Origin: Uloborus plumipes
Taxonomy: Eukaryota > Arthropoda > Arachnida > Araneae > Uloboridae
Reading direction: 5' to 3'
Assembly: GCA_038373865.1 (NCBI GenBank)
Contig: JAXGGA010005142.1
Coordinates: forward strand, 16,864 to 80,863
Length of the DNA stretch: 64,000 nucleotides
In this document: piece by piece, positions 47,011 to 59,999 of the stretch
How positions within the stretch are numbered: the first letter of the stretch is position 1
How the letters are laid out: every line of letters starts with the position of its first letter
Program-made: the position numbers and the translations under genes
Notes under the pieces: model-generated
Seen by the model: the letters and a program-made list of their open reading frames with translations, nothing else
Told to the model about the DNA's origin: nothing
Database searches by the model: none

Positions 47011-49683
47011 TAAAAGGGGCCATTGTGCAACCCACAGTTCTTCCCCCCCCCTAACAGTGTGGGTACTTTAATTGTTTAGAGTGGTGAAAAGAACATGAAA
47101 TGACGCTTCAGGGCAATAATGCTTTTTATTGTGGTCCTCTACCTAGAGGGAGTTCGCACTTGCATTTGAACTTTTCAAAACACAGTGAATCAGAGGGTAA
47201 GGTTGCATGGAAATGTCGCGGGGAGCAATTAGAAATTTACCCGGCAATGTGGAAGCTTTCGCTAAGGATTTTGAAGTATTACATTTTTTAACAACCTCAA
47301 AGCATTTTTGACAGCTTGTACAGCGATTCAGTTTGATAGTGTTGCACAGGAGGGGGGGGGGGAGTAATACAGTAGAACCCTCTCTCTATTTATCATAAGT
47401 TCTTTTAACTTAAATCTTGTTTAACTGATGTCTGTTTCAGTATTTTTATTCATTTTAAGTTGTTGTAGTCTTGCGCCAGCTAGGCTGGTTTTTGTGGGGT
47501 GTGCTGTTTCACTTTTCCAACTACCGTAATTTAGTGTGAAGTCCGACATCCACAGTACACACACGTTTGGGCAACCATTTACAACACAACAACACATTCA
47601 TACAAATAAAGGACACGAGCGAAAAAGTACATCCATCCCCGAGCTGAGATTCAAACCCGGAATCTCCTCATCCGGACAGACTTCTCTGACCCCCCAGAGA
47701 GCAGGTAGCCCGCATTCATTTTAATGAACTACACAATAAATAATATCACTTAAAGAGAACCGAAGGCAGCAAATTATGTTGCAGACACCGAGTTATCTAC
47801 TTAGATCATTTAGACATAGATAAGGCATAGGCGTGGTAGTTGAGGTAGGGATCTTCGCAGGGGGATCCACGTGACTTAGACAATAGACATCCACGGAAGA
47901 GCGTTTCGTATTGCTGTGTTGATTCTCGAGGAGATTTTGAGAGTCGTCATTTTTAATTTTTTACCTTATGCCCGAAATGTTTTGGCACAATTATTTTCCA
48001 TCCTTTGCAAGTATATAGTTTATAAATTAATGGACAAGTGTTTTTTTTTTTTTTTAATTTGTGCTACAAATTACTGAGTTATGCCGATTAAAAAATGGCC
48101 CTAATGGTTGCGCTCCTTTAGAAAGAGAGTCTATTTCAGCTCGTTTTCGAAACAAGGTAAATTCCAGCTTTGCAGTTATATTCTTTGCAACGAATAGAAA
48201 TGACTTTTTTTTTTTTTTTTGCAATGTAAGCTAGTATTATTTCTAATTCATTCATTATTTCATGCCTTCAAAAAATGAAAACAATATTAAACTTGTAAAA
48301 ATTATGTTAGAAGTTTTAAATGTATAATGTGTTTCAAACTATTTTTAGCCTATTGCCCCGTTCAAGTCAGGGGAAACGGAAAAAGGGTCTTTCAAAACCT
48401 GTACTGCAATTTTTTCTAAGTTTGCGTTTTTTGAATTTATTTATATTTTTATATTTTTATTTTTCCAAAATAGATCAAACGCAGAAAAATTAAGAAAATT
48501 TTAGATATTCTGAACACATTTTAAATATTTTGTTTCCTGAAATGCGAAAAGTCTTTAATCAAAACCAAAATGCAATTGCACGTAGATTTCACAAGGTAGA
48601 TATTCACTGATTTTAGTGAAGTTCATTCAAAGCGCAAATAATTTTGTAGTGCTAAAATTTTGGTGTGCTTAATTGTGTTGCGCTGTGTCATTATGTCTTC
48701 TAAAATTGTTCAACATTTGTGATTATTAAGGGGGGAAAATGTTTTAGTAATAAAATTAATTGCAACACAAGATTCGAGAGAAATGTTTTTTTTTATTTTC
48801 CAGGTATTGATTTTTAAATAAAATTAATTTTGTATACTTGCTGCGTAATTTTGGGGTACATTTGGACTCATTAATGTTATTTACGAAGTGGTGCATTCGT
48901 ATTTTTAAATATTTTTAGCAACTAATTTGATTAATTTATATTTATGATTTTCATCTGCTTCGAATTCTAATACACGAGTGTCCAGATTTTTAAAAATGCG
49001 ACACTTATGCGCACAGCAATACACCATGTTAAGCAATAGAAAATTCTTCATGAACTGGAATGACCGAGGATACGTGCACTAGGTACGGAGAAAACTCAAA
49101 TCCAAAAGAACAAAACCACGTGGTACACAACGGCAAATTTCTTTCATCTTCTCCCCTTCTCGTCAAACCTTTTTTAAACAGAAAACTAAATAAGAAAATT
49201 CAAGTTATAGTTAACTAGAGAAAAAAAATAACAAAGGTAAACTTACGGTTGTAATTACGGTAGTACGGTACGGTATAGTGTTTTAAAGAAAAATCCTCAA
49301 ATTCTTATGCAAACTGCATTTTAGCATGACTCAAACATTTAGTTTGGAGTAGCAAATAGATGCATGTGAATTTTGTGTAAACTTCCTTGAGAATCCACCT
49401 GCCGAAAACAAACAAAAAGCGTGTATCCAGTTTACACAATCTCAGAAGATAACCCAATACCCATCAAAGAAACACACATACACACTCTCCTCTCAGTTAC
49501 TAAAACGAAGCGAAATATTCAGCAGGAAAGTCAGACTGCAAAGTCAATAAACTTCATTGTTTGATTTATTGATATGGTTAACTGATAATGCTAATTTCAA
49601 AAAATTTCGAGCGTTAGCATTTCATGTTGACACGAGTAATACAGCAATTGACGCAAATGTAGATACCTCGGAGAAAATGTAGT
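47011..49683. other. No gene seen
   Basis: AT-rich, with a G-run at 47352-47362 and a weak tRNA-like word on the minus strand at 47640-47720 (GGGTTTGAATCTC) without a matching A-box. No coding frame supported. Confidence 0.4.
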
Positions 49684-49780
49684 ATACAGTCAAACTTCGA
49701 TGTCTCGAATTCGAAGGGAGCAGGGAAAAGTTTCGAGTTATCAAAAATTCGAGTTGTCGAAATTCTTTGATTAATGGGCG
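49684..49780. repeat. MITE end of the ACAGTCGAACCTCGATAACTCG type
   Basis: ACAGTCAAACTTCGATGTCTCGAATTCGAAGGG..TCGAGTTATC is a diverged left end. A matching inverted end (GAGTTATCGAGGTTCGACTGTA) lies at 53265-53286. They may be one element split by later insertions or two fragments. Confidence 0.55.
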
Positions 49781-50106
49781 AAGGAAGGGGGTACTGCGAG
49801 TATATGTGAAAAAATAGTGCATGTATTTTTGAAAGTTTAAATTTAACTCTTACTTTTTTTTTTTGGAATGAAGAAATGAAAAAAGAATCAATGCTGGTTT
49901 GCATTGAATACAAATTTCTATTCTATTCTATTCTATTCTAGAAGTCAATAAACTTCGACACACATGAGGACTGCGTACTATGCGCCTTGCCTCCACAGAT
50001 AGTACAATACAGATTTTATTGAAGGAAAGAATTTACAGCACAGAGAAGGAACTTACACCCAGGGCAAAGGCGGGAATCGATTGAATACAAATCTTTTTCA
50101 CGTTCA

Positions 50107-50852
50107 ACTACAATTGAATCGGCAGTTTGAAGAAAGGAACAAATCCAAAAAGTAGTTTTTCGGGAAATCGAAAAAAACCTTCTAAAATACTGAATTATTT
50201 TTTTATTTTTTTCTGATTCATTTGTAGCATTATCTACATTCAAAGTAATTGGATGTATTTTACATTTTGAGTTTATCTATTGTATGTAAGGATTTACGGG
50301 CCATCAAAGTCGTTGGATTTGTTCCCTTCTTCAAACTAATGCGATGGTATAGGGATTTTCAAGTAAAACAGCTTACAGGTGTGATGTTTGTTTGAAAAAT
50401 TCCTTGTTTAATGAAAGATTATTGTAACAACATTTAAAAAAATTGATTAGGACAACAAAATAATCAAAAAATATGTTTATTAAAAATGGATGACATATTT
50501 GCGAACTTTCACTAAAAAATTTCAAAACTGAATTTTTTATCAAAACAAAATAGGTAGGTTATGATAGAATTTGTTATCCAACCAAATGATAAAGATTCAC
50601 GGCAACAGTGCGTGCAACCCTAGCCTTAGGTTTGCGTAATTAGTTGGAAGAAGGAAACAAAGACCTGACTTGTTTCCCTTCTTCCACCAACTCACAGATT
50701 TAAATGCTGCATCAATCAATGTTGGAGGTTGATTTTTATTCTTTTCTTCTCACTAACATGTGTATCCACAGTAGGAGATATACAGTCACGAAAAAACCCA
50801 ATTTTGAAATTTTGGTCTTCGTTCCCTTCTTCTAACTGCCGATTCAATTTCT
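50107..50852. repeat. Long copy of the TTGAATCGGCAGTTTGAAG hairpin family
   Basis: TTGAATCGGCAGTTTGAAGAAAGGAAC at the left is mirrored by GTTCCCTTCTTCTAACTGCCGATTCAA at the right. The right arm also shares CTAACATGTGTATCCACAGTAGGAGATATACA with the compact copy at 53488-53740. The interior here is larger and asymmetric, so this copy may keep a fuller internal sequence or carry an insertion. Confidence 0.65.
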
Positions 50853-51149
50853 AAATGAGAAAGTATTCTAAAAGTATCTTTCGTCATACCTGAACGAGAT
50901 TCAATAAATCTTTGTTACAAATTAATAGCGGATGAAGCTTCTTTGCTTTTTGGTTTTTCGTAAGTTTTGCAGATCTCCTCTTCATCCTCTTTAGAAACTA
51001 GATCGCAGCGGTAATTTGAGACAGAATTTCGTGTTCTTCCCCCTCCCTGATCACACACTGCAACTTCTTCATCAACTTTTAGAAAGTCTTAAAATTCCAT
51101 TTCATTGATATTTATCAGTTAAGAAAGCCGTCCACTATATCTCTCACTA

Positions 51150-52931
51150 GCAGTACCCGCACGGCGATGCCCGTGCGAAAAATGTAAAGAAAGTCAACTG
51201 AATAAATTTAAATTCACTCCACCCTCTTAAGTAAAATTATTATATTCTTTAATTCAAATGTGCACCACGACCTTTTAAAATATATTGATGACACTTTTAA
51301 TGCTATTTCAGTTTGTAGTGCTCAATGCGAGGATTATTTTAGTTTTAAAGACTTTTTTCTTTTCGTGTGTGTGTGACGAACTTATTTATTTTTAGCGAAA
51401 TTTTTACGTTCCAATGGAACTTTTGACACAACTGTAGAGCCAAGATTTTCGAAAACCCTCAACGACCACAGCAATATTGCCCTTGAAATTTAATATAATT
51501 CACCGATTTAACCGTAATTTCAATGTAAAATTGGTCGCCAAATCTAAATTTATTAACATAGGGAACCGATTGTATCAGGTAGATCAGCGGCCACAACCAT
51601 TCTTCCATGATTTTAATGTGAACATTAAAAGGAAAGAAATATAATGTCTTTCGTACCATCGCTTTGAAGTGATTACAATCTAACAGTGACCCTCAAATAA
51701 TCAAGATTTCATGGCCGGGAAGTTTGGAAAATTTCCCGATTGTTGCCAAAATTTACGACGCCGAATATGAAAAGTAACTGAAAGCGGTGTTACAGAAAAT
51801 GTCAGAATGGAACTATTATTATTAAAAATTTAGTGATGGCGGCATTAAATACATGTTTTAAACATGCAATAAAATACTCTTTAGACTGCAAACAACTACT
51901 GTTCCTTCCTAGACAGTTTTCTTTTTCTTTGATTTGGAGAAAGTAGTGTTTCACTGGCTGGGAGGTTTGGTAAATTTCCTGATTGTCGCCAAACTTAACG
52001 ACGCCAAATGCGAAGAGAGGAACTGAATAGCCATCCCTAAATTTTTAACAATAGTTCCATTGTGACATTTTCGGTAACACCGAATTTTGAGGAAGTCAAC
52101 TTAATAAATTTAAATTCACTTTAACCCCTCTGAAGACAAATTATTGTATTCTTTAGTTCAAATGCGCTCCACAACCTTTTAAATTCCACTTAAAGTCATG
52201 TTAAAGTTAAAATCAATTCGCCAAATAAATATAAGAGACAGAAAGTTAAGTAAGTAACGGGAGATATTAATTAATCAAATTGAATAAATTTTCAAGGCTT
52301 AAATCTATACGCAAATTTAAATCACAAAGTAACTTCAGGGACAAAAGAGCAGCTGATTAGGAAAATGGCTCTAGTGTTTCAGTTCTGCGTACAGAGTTAG
52401 GCCTTGAAAGTTGATTAATTAATATCTCCTGTCCTAATTAACGGACAGAAACGTGCTAAAACTTTTCTTTTTCAGAAAAAAAAAAAACCCTTTCCAACGA
52501 TATATAATGTTTTGGGGTGTGGGAAGGTTTTCTCCCCTCAATTATGGCGGATACACCAAAAATGAGACTAATTAATTAATTTAAAAATAACTAATTCGAA
52601 ATTAAAAATTTGGCCTTCGAGGTGCACGAGGGCGGGGTACGTTCGAATTTTTGAGCCAAGTTTCAGGTCTGTAAGTGCTGTGGGGACTTCTGGCCAGCGG
52701 TTACAAACGAACAAACACCGTCATCTTTATATATATATATATAGATTTTTAAAAATTTTTCTAATTCAAAAATCGAAAATCGGGCTTCGAGGTCTGGTGG
52801 CCAGCCCCTTTGTGCTTCCGTGTAAAAAATTCCAGGTCCCTGCGTGCGATAGATTTGGCTGGAGAGCTCGGTCAGACAAATGGACAGACAGGCAGACAGA
52901 CAGACACATTACACTTGCTTTTATTATTATA
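51150..52931 (+). mobile_element. ~1.8-kb unclassified dispersed element with internal duplications
   Basis: It begins ACTAGCAGTACCCGCACGGC followed by GATGCCCGTGCG and ends GACAGACACATTACACTTGC with a TTTTATTATTATAGATT tail. Starts and ends of this type occur as high-copy repeats in arthropod genomes. Internally, GTCAACTGAATAAATTTAAATTCACT (51196) recurs at 52098. GGGAAGTTTGGAAAATTTCCCGATTG (51717) recurs as GGGAGGTTTGGTAAATTTCCTGATTG (51960). Two tail-like segments (about 52610-52745 and 52760-52931) share a GGCTTCGAGGT..TTTCAGGTC..GACAGAC layout. No coding frame remains; class unknown. Confidence 0.5.
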
Positions 52932-53319
52932 GATTAACATAATCCTTTAAATTTCATCATTTATGTCACATACGGTGACATACTCTTCATTTTTCACGCG
53001 AGCACAGCTTTCTTTAAGCAGATCTAATCGATAAGGAAGTGACACCTGAATCGGTTGCCCATAAAATAGAATGGAAACAAAACATGCACGGTTACACACA
53101 TTTTGGGACAAGGAAAGAGAAAATGGAATCCGAGTGAAAATAAAATATTTCCAGTTATCGAGGGTTTAAAACTGGAAATTTCGACTTAACAAGGTAATTT
53201 TAGCATTGACAATATAGGATGCATGAAGGGAAAGAAAAATTCTTCGAGATATCGAAAAAATCGAGTTATCGAGGTTCGACTGTATTATTCTAATATTGAC
53301 AGATTATTTAAATGACTAG

Positions 53320-53950
53320 CTGATCAATGTGAAGCATTCGCACGTGACAGAAATGCAAAAACATGTTTTTTTTTAAATATTTTTTTAAATAACCGCGATA
53401 TTGTGAGCTGCTTGATTATTTTTCGCTGATAGTGCTGTGAAAATCTTTAAAATGATATCTTATTTGAAAAGTTTGATGAAGTATCATTAAAATTGAATCG
53501 GCAGTTTGAAGAAGGGAACGAAGACCAAAATTTCAAAATTGGGTTTTTTCGTGATTGTATATCTCCTACAGTGGATACACATGTTAATGAGAATAAAAGA
53601 ACAAAAACCAGAACCAGGTTGGTTTTTGTTCTTTTATTCTCATTAACATGTGTATCCACAGTAGGAGATATACAATCACGAAAAAACCAAATTTTGAAAT
53701 TTGGTCTTCGTTCCCTTCTTCAAACTGCCGATTCAATTATGATGTAGCAAACATAAATAAATAAAAGGAGGAAGGAAAGTTCAACCAGAATTCTGCTCAA
53801 GAAAAAACGCTATTAAAATAATTTCAGCCCAGATTAGAACGTGGCTCAAATTAGATTCCCATGATAAGCACGACGCTCTACCAACTGCTCCAATGCGTCT
53901 TAAATTTCAGATGCTATTCATTGAAGTAACGTGTTATGAAAACACGTTAC
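53320..53950 (-). mobile_element. tRNA-headed SINE-like repeat, family 1, copy 2, interrupted
   Basis: On the minus strand a decayed head (GACGCATTGGAGCAGTTGGTAGAGCGTC) lies at about 53870-53900, preceded on that strand by a block related to CATTGAAGTAATG. The body continues at 53320-53475 (GTGAAGCATTCGCACGTGACAG; GTGAGCTGCTTGATTATTTT), matching 15390-15545. A hairpin MITE (53488-53740) sits between body and head. Confidence 0.55.
53488..53740. mobile_element. Compact near-perfect hairpin MITE (~253 bp)
   Basis: AATTGAATCGGCAGTTTGAAG is mirrored by CTTCAAACTGCCGATTCAATT, and the whole arm of about 120 bp pairs with very few mismatches around a tiny centre (AGAACCAGG). The two opposed small frames here (53447-53659 and 53493-53747) are products of the symmetry. 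Confidence 0.88.
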
Positions 53951-54344
53951 TTCAAAACACGACGACATTAGTTCACACGAAACGACATTAAAAAAAAAAA
54001 CAGGTTTTTTGACAAAAAAATTTGTAGACCATGGGTTTATTTTTCGTCCGTAGCCGACAAAATAAGCTTTAAAATGAGGGGTAAATCATGAAATTTGATA
54101 AAGAAATAAGAAAGATCAGGCTGGTAAAGAAATAATATCTAAGACTAAAAAAAAACGTGCTTTAAGTTTGAAACCATTTATGAAAACGTCTGGTAAAACT
54201 CAAAAAAGCTCTTTCTTCTTTATTCTGTCAATGAACAAAATGAAGATTCTTCTATTCTTCTGAATTCCCAGGAAAAATAGCGGCAATTCCTGCCACCCAA
54301 ACGTGCATACCGGCAGAATATTTCAGTTTAAGATGGAAACTACT

Positions 54345-54706
54345 TACCACCTATGTATAGTCTTGAGCAAAGGAGAACCAGAGGAGATATGATTCAGTTA
54401 TTTAAATTTATTAAAATGAATGATGTAGCAGGGTTGGATTTTTGCACGGAAAGCAGGACAAGGGGTCATTGTTTGAAGCTGTTTAAACCTCAGGCTAACC
54501 TGGAAAATCGAAAAAATTACTACTTTAGCAGGGTAGTGGGAACTTGGAACAGTTTACCGGAAGAGGCGGTAAGGAGCAATGGAGCTTTAAGAGGGCTATT
54601 GATCTTCATTGGGGTCTTTAATTTGACTAGGACCAGCCCAGTTGGGCCCAGAGCCTGCTGCTGGTCGTCGCATTTGTATTTGTATATTATGCCAATAATT
54701 ATAATT
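54345..54706 (+). pseudogene. CR1-clade LINE ORF2, C-terminal fragment
   Basis: The frame at 54353-54706 reads YSLEQRRTRGDMIQLFKFIK, then TRGHCLKLFKPQANLENRKN, then FSRVVGTWNSLPEEAVRSNG. This is the familiar tail downstream of the reverse transcriptase in CR1-like non-LTR retrotransposons. The motif TSPVGPRACCWSSHLYLY and an AT-rich simple tail close it. The endonuclease and reverse-transcriptase domains are missing, as expected of a 5'-truncated insertion. Confidence 0.85.
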
Positions 54707-55062
54707 TAATTTCCTTATTAATTTTAACTTAAAAAAATGTTCTGATTTACGGAAAAATTAATTTTTCTGTATGCTCACGTATAATTTACTTGGGTGTTGG
54801 ATGGTTATTTTTATAACCTCGGTTATACCGCGCGTTTTCTTTGTCCCCCGAAAAGCGCGTTGTAACGAGGAGTTACTGTACCGAACAGTTGCAGAACAGT
54901 AAAATCATTTGTGTGTACTTTCCATCCCTTCATAATTTATTTTTTCAAAACTTGGAAACTCTCTTTTCTTTATATTGATTGTAAAAAATACAACTCGAGT
55001 TTGTCAGAAAAACGTAGTCAGGTTTTTAAACTTTACTTATTTCAATTTGGCTGGAGTCTAGA

Positions 55063-55777
55063 CAGTGGCGTACGCAGACAAATCATTTCAGTGGGGGCTG
55101 AGACGAGACTTAGAGAGAAGAGGGCAGGGCACCTCAAAAATGTAGCTAAGAAAAAATATTTCGAATTTCTGATATCAATGCTAAATTAAGATGACATTTT
55201 TTTTTTCAGCATTAAAATTATTGTTGTGGCCGAGAGGGAAAGCATTTTGATAAAAACAGAAAAAGATAAATTAAAATTTGAAAAATTCTCTCAATTAAAG
55301 TAGTGGTTCCCCAACAAGTGTATGCAATATTTTGGCAAATTTGTGCTTTAATAACATTAATTTTGCCATTTATTTTACTATTGTTCCTAATGTTGTGTTT
55401 CAATTACATGTGCTGAAAAGTATTGAACAGAGCCAGATGAATGAAAAAGCATTAAACGGTGTTTCTGAAAGAAATTTGAAATAAAACTGAACAAAATGGA
55501 ATTATAAGATAGTCATAAACGTGAAAAACCGTAAAATGAACATTGGACATGTCAACGGAAAAAAAAAAAAAATAAAGAAAGAATTTATTTTTCTTTATTT
55601 TCTTTCTTTGAATTTTTTACTATAATTAAATTTTCTTTGCAAAATTTTTTTCTCATGTCGTGATTTTTGAAAAAAGAACAAAGAAAAAAGGTAATAGCTA
55701 AAATGTTTCAAATTCTTTTTTGATTATTTGGGAGGGGGCTGCAGCCTTATCAGCCGCCCACCCTGAGTACGCCAATG
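55063..55777. mobile_element. hAT-type MITE (715 bp) with perfect 8-bp target duplication
   Basis: Ends CAGTGGCGTACGCAG and, inverted, CATTGGCGTACTCAG are classical hAT termini. AGTCTAGA flanks both sides (55055-55062, 55778-55785). No transposase frame inside. Confidence 0.92.
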
Positions 55778-55785
55778 AGTCTAGA

Positions 55786-57084
55786 CCTGGTGATCAGTAG
55801 CTTATATTTAAGTTAAAAATCAATTTTAAAGCTTCAAAGTATCTCTAATTTTGAGATTTGGTAAAAGAGCATTTTATCATAGGGACCAAAAAAGGATTAA
55901 AAGAAACCAAGAATCCATCTAGGATACTTTAAGTGACCAAGAACCCATTGAAAAATACCATTGTTAACAGTATGATTGTTAAGTACTAAATGGCATTTCC
56001 AGATAGAACAATAGATCAAACGATAAAATGCCTCCTTAGGGCGAAAATAGTACCTTGAGTACGTAAGCGCAAAATAAAGTTACAATTGTAGTTCAGTCAT
56101 GGGCTCTGTACATTTTGCATCTTGTAAAAAATTGCTCATGATTGTATTTTCTCTTAAAAGTATTTTAAGCAATGCAATAAAGCTCTTTTCAAAACTTGAA
56201 TAAGTGCCATTAAATGTTTATGGTTGTTAGCAGTTATATTTACCACATGCAAACGGATTTGATTTTCTTCCTTTTACATTGATATTGATAGTTTTTTTTT
56301 TTTTAAATCTAGAATAAATTAATTTAAAAAATGATAAAATTAAATGACATTTTAATGACAAAATGTGACACGACAAATTTTATCCAAAAAATAATCACAA
56401 TATCACAATTAAATGATTTTTAATTACAATGAGTGAGCCATACACTAACTGGGATCAAAATAAAAGTATTAAAGTTTAGCTCACATTAGAAGATACATAT
56501 TATTTTAATGAATTGTGATCTAGGAATGATTGAATGATGAGTCTAATTGGTTATAGCAATAAGAAAATAAGAACAAACTTAAGATACCCAGGAATAATTT
56601 AATCAAGGGGGGATATATTGATTAAAATTTGCATCAAGGTAAAAGTAAATCATTACATTTGCAGAATTTAAGCATATTATTCAAATGCAATAATTCAATA
56701 AATTACTACACCAACTGCATAGGAATGTCAACATTGCTTTTATTAAGTCTAAGAAAATTATGTTTGTATAATATATGTAGTTCGGTTCAAATTTAAATTT
56801 TAACAATTTTGAAACACTACAAATGTCTATTAAAATCATGAAGAAGCAAAATGAAATCACATAAAGATTCATCTAAGTACAGGATTATGCTGTTTTAATT
56901 CATTATCTGCACAATTTCTAAATGAACAAGTCAAAATTTTCAATGGTATTTGTTGAAATAGAAAGTAAAGCTGTAGTTTTAGACTCTAATAATGAATGAT
57001 AACAAACAAGAATTTTACATATTGCTGACTTTATTTAAAGCAAAATTATTGCATTAATTGCATAGAAGTATCAACACTGCCTGT

Positions 57085-57120
<36 letters not shown>

Positions 57121-58655
57121 GAGATATATTTATTTCAATGAAAATATACATCACATAATCTGCATCAATTTTCAATAAATAATGATTTTGTACTTGCACG
57201 AGGCATTTAAAAAATCATACATAATAAACGTAATTTCTGATATATATCTATTTTGTACTTTCATGAGGTACTTAAAATATAATAGGGTAGTCTGACCAGT
57301 GAATGAACAGCTCATATTTTTTTCATAATGGGTTTAAAGATTTTTCTATCAAGAATTGGAAATAACTTCCTTCGATAACCTTCCAAAAAGAAAGAGACTA
57401 GAACATTTTGTGCTTGCCCACTGGTTGGGCATGTTCACTAACTGAGCTGCCACATTCTTTTCAGTTAAATTCTTCTGAAAACCTGAAGCAGAGTCATATA
57501 CGCAGGAGTGATCTAATGGGAGGTTACTGCACAACCTCCTACTAAAAAATTTCTTATGCGGAGCATCTTGTCTTACGATTCAGCAAATTGGAAGATACTA
57601 ATGCAGAATAGCATTTTTTTTTCATATCTATAGTATATCTTCTCATTTGATATTAGTTACGTGTGCAAGGTATTTTATTATTTGGTAAAATTTGCAGTTT
57701 CATTCGGCAACTTCAGAATTTTCCCCCTCCCAAAACTTTAACTTTTGTGTGACCTTGTATACATGTTCTTCCAGTATTAATTATTATTTTTCCAAATCAT
57801 CACACATATCAACACATTTTTAAAAATATCATGTACCTATCTTTTAAATAATGTAATGAATTTCAGGAAAGAAAATTATGGTTGAGTATTCATTTATTGC
57901 TCAGACAACCTTATAACAAATATTGTGAAACACAACTGATAGATCATTTCTTTAATTCATGATTATTTAACAAATATATATGATTTAATACAGTGAGAAG
58001 GAAAAAAAATAATCCAATTCCGTGTTGATCAATGACATTGTGGTACAAGACTTTCTCTCCCCCCCCCCTGTGCCCTAAATTCAGCTCGTCTCAATTTTTA
58101 ATTCAACTTGTCCCTTTCAAACTGTGCTTAAAAACATGTAAGTATTTACTGGCTTAAAACACAGAGGACAAATTTAAATTGTTTGATTTTCATATTTTTT
58201 ATACATATGTATCATGAGGTAGTAAAAAACAGATTTCTTATCATCTTGGTGAAAATTTAAATTGTTAGAATACTTATAAATAATGAAAACAACATCATGT
58301 AAAACATACTAGTGGCTCAAAATAAATAACAAAGCATCGATGGTATTGATAGATCAATCCAAAACAATGATATTTTGAAGCATTGAACACACATATTTAA
58401 CTATAGTGTAGTCTACAAAATGCTTTTTAAACTGAATTAACAGTCTGTATTAAGTAATAAATGATTAAGACATTTGAGCTGTGCAAGCAAATCGAATAAT
58501 AATAACAGTAACACTAATATATAATTTTTAAACAACTTATTTTCTAACTGAGTAATACTACTGAAAAAGTCACTAATGTGTACTTAAAAAAGAAAATATT
58601 GAAACAAATTTAACTTCATAGGAATAATTTTTAACATTGTACTTAAAAATACTTG
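55786..58655. other. AT-rich, no gene supported
   Basis: Two loosely similar segments (about 56680-56740 and 57050-57085: GCAATAATT..CATAG.A.T.TCAACA.TGC) hint at an old duplication. A (TA)n run lies at 57086-57116. The 61-residue minus frame at 57349-57534 has fairly coding-like composition but no family match. Confidence 0.4.

Positions 58656-58696
<41 letters not shown>
58656..58696. repeat. Poly-A tract of about 38 nt
   Basis: A long pure A run with no adjacent LINE/SINE body recognised on the left; it could be the tail of an unrecognised retroelement. Confidence 0.8.
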
Positions 58697-58697
<1 letters not shown>

Positions 58698-58824
58698 AGA
58701 AACATGACTATTACTACTTAAAGAATTTGGGAATATTTTTAAGACTAGATAACACAGGGGGTGGGGGGCAGAGGAATCATGAGAATAAATATGTGTTCTA
58801 GTAGTTTTATTTCCCCTCCAAGGG

Positions 58825-58999
58825 CAGGCCTGTCATTTAAAGTTTTTTTGTTGGGGGGGGGGCGAAGGGTGAAAACACAATGCAATTTCATAAGAAAACA
58901 ACAAAAACCATGCACCCTTATATGTAAATACATTTATTTCTCAAGGCCAGGGGGGGGGGGGCAATTGACCCTCTCTAATTTCTTTAAATGACAGGTCTT
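58825..58999. mobile_element. CAGGCCCGTCATTT MITE, copy 2
   Basis: CAGGCCTGTCATTT at the left and AAATGACAGGTCTT at the right. The interior has G-runs and ACAATGCAATTTCATAAGAA. It is the most diverged of the three copies. Confidence 0.75.
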
Positions 59000-59814
59000 C
59001 CCAAGGGAAGGGTTTTACGGGTAAACTCGTCCCATCTAGGGAAAAATTATTTTTAAAAAGCAGAAAGAAAAATTAAAATGTACATTTAACTTAAATTAAC
59101 TTTTAATATTGAAGTGTAGTGTGCTTTAAAAAAAAAGGAAATTTTCTTTGAAGGTGTGGAGCAACTAATGATTATCCTCTTTTTACTGACTGAAATCACA
59201 CTTTGGAAAAATGGTGGTGGAAGAATTGTTGAATGCTCTGAACATAGAAAGCACATCAACTGCTTTAATATTACTTCTTATATAAGGAGGTTATGAGGAA
59301 TTTGACACTTCACAAAGAGTGCGCTGTCGTTACGAAGATAAATTGTGATTGGTAATGCAATTTGCATTTACAACACATTCTTTATTTAGTTCATAAAGCA
59401 TTATTTCAAAATGTAAAACCTCACATACTATGAAAGAATTTGTGAACAAAAATTAATATTTTTGGCAGCATAGCAAAAATAAGATTTGAAAAGAAAAGAG
59501 CAAAATAAATGAACATTGCGGTCAAGAGCTCAGCCAGAAATTACCTTCTGAAGCGGATGGAAGTCATAATAATTTTTACAAAAGCAAAAAAAAGAATACT
59601 AGATTGTGCAATATGACTTAAAACCAACTGTTCTGGGAAGATTTGACCCTGCCCCCTTCCCGGCTTTTTGTACTCGAACCGTAACAGGTTCAAAAACTCC
59701 AGTCAATCACATTTAGATTTACATAAACATTATTAATTCTTCCTTTAGTAAGCAAGCAAGGACGTGCAATTCTTCTTTAAAAAGGGGAGTAATTTAATTG
59801 ACATTCCCCCCGGA

Positions 59815-59968
59815 CAGGCCCGTCATTTAGGAGGGTCTGACCCTCCGGTTTTGAGAAACTAATGTATTTACATATAAGTTGGCGTGGTTTTTGTTTTTTC
59901 TCTCGATTAAATTGCATTGTGTTTGCACCCTTTGAGACCCCCTAGAAAAACTTGAAATGACGGGCCTG
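59815..59968. mobile_element. CAGGCCCGTCATTT MITE, copy 3
   Basis: Perfect 14-bp ends CAGGCCCGTCATTT / AAATGACGGGCCTG enclose 154 bp. Flanks CCCCCGGA and CCCCCGGC match at 7 of 8 positions, which supports a hAT-like 8-bp duplication. Confidence 0.85.
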
Positions 59969-59999
59969 CCCCCGGCTAACTCCATATAAGAAAAAAGGC

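Noticed and set aside
57349..57534. 61-residue minus frame with fairly coding-like composition (AAQLVNMPNQWASTKCSSLF)
   Set aside because: No family recognised, no convincing splice pair; short frames of this quality arise by chance in 64 kb. Conservation data would be needed.
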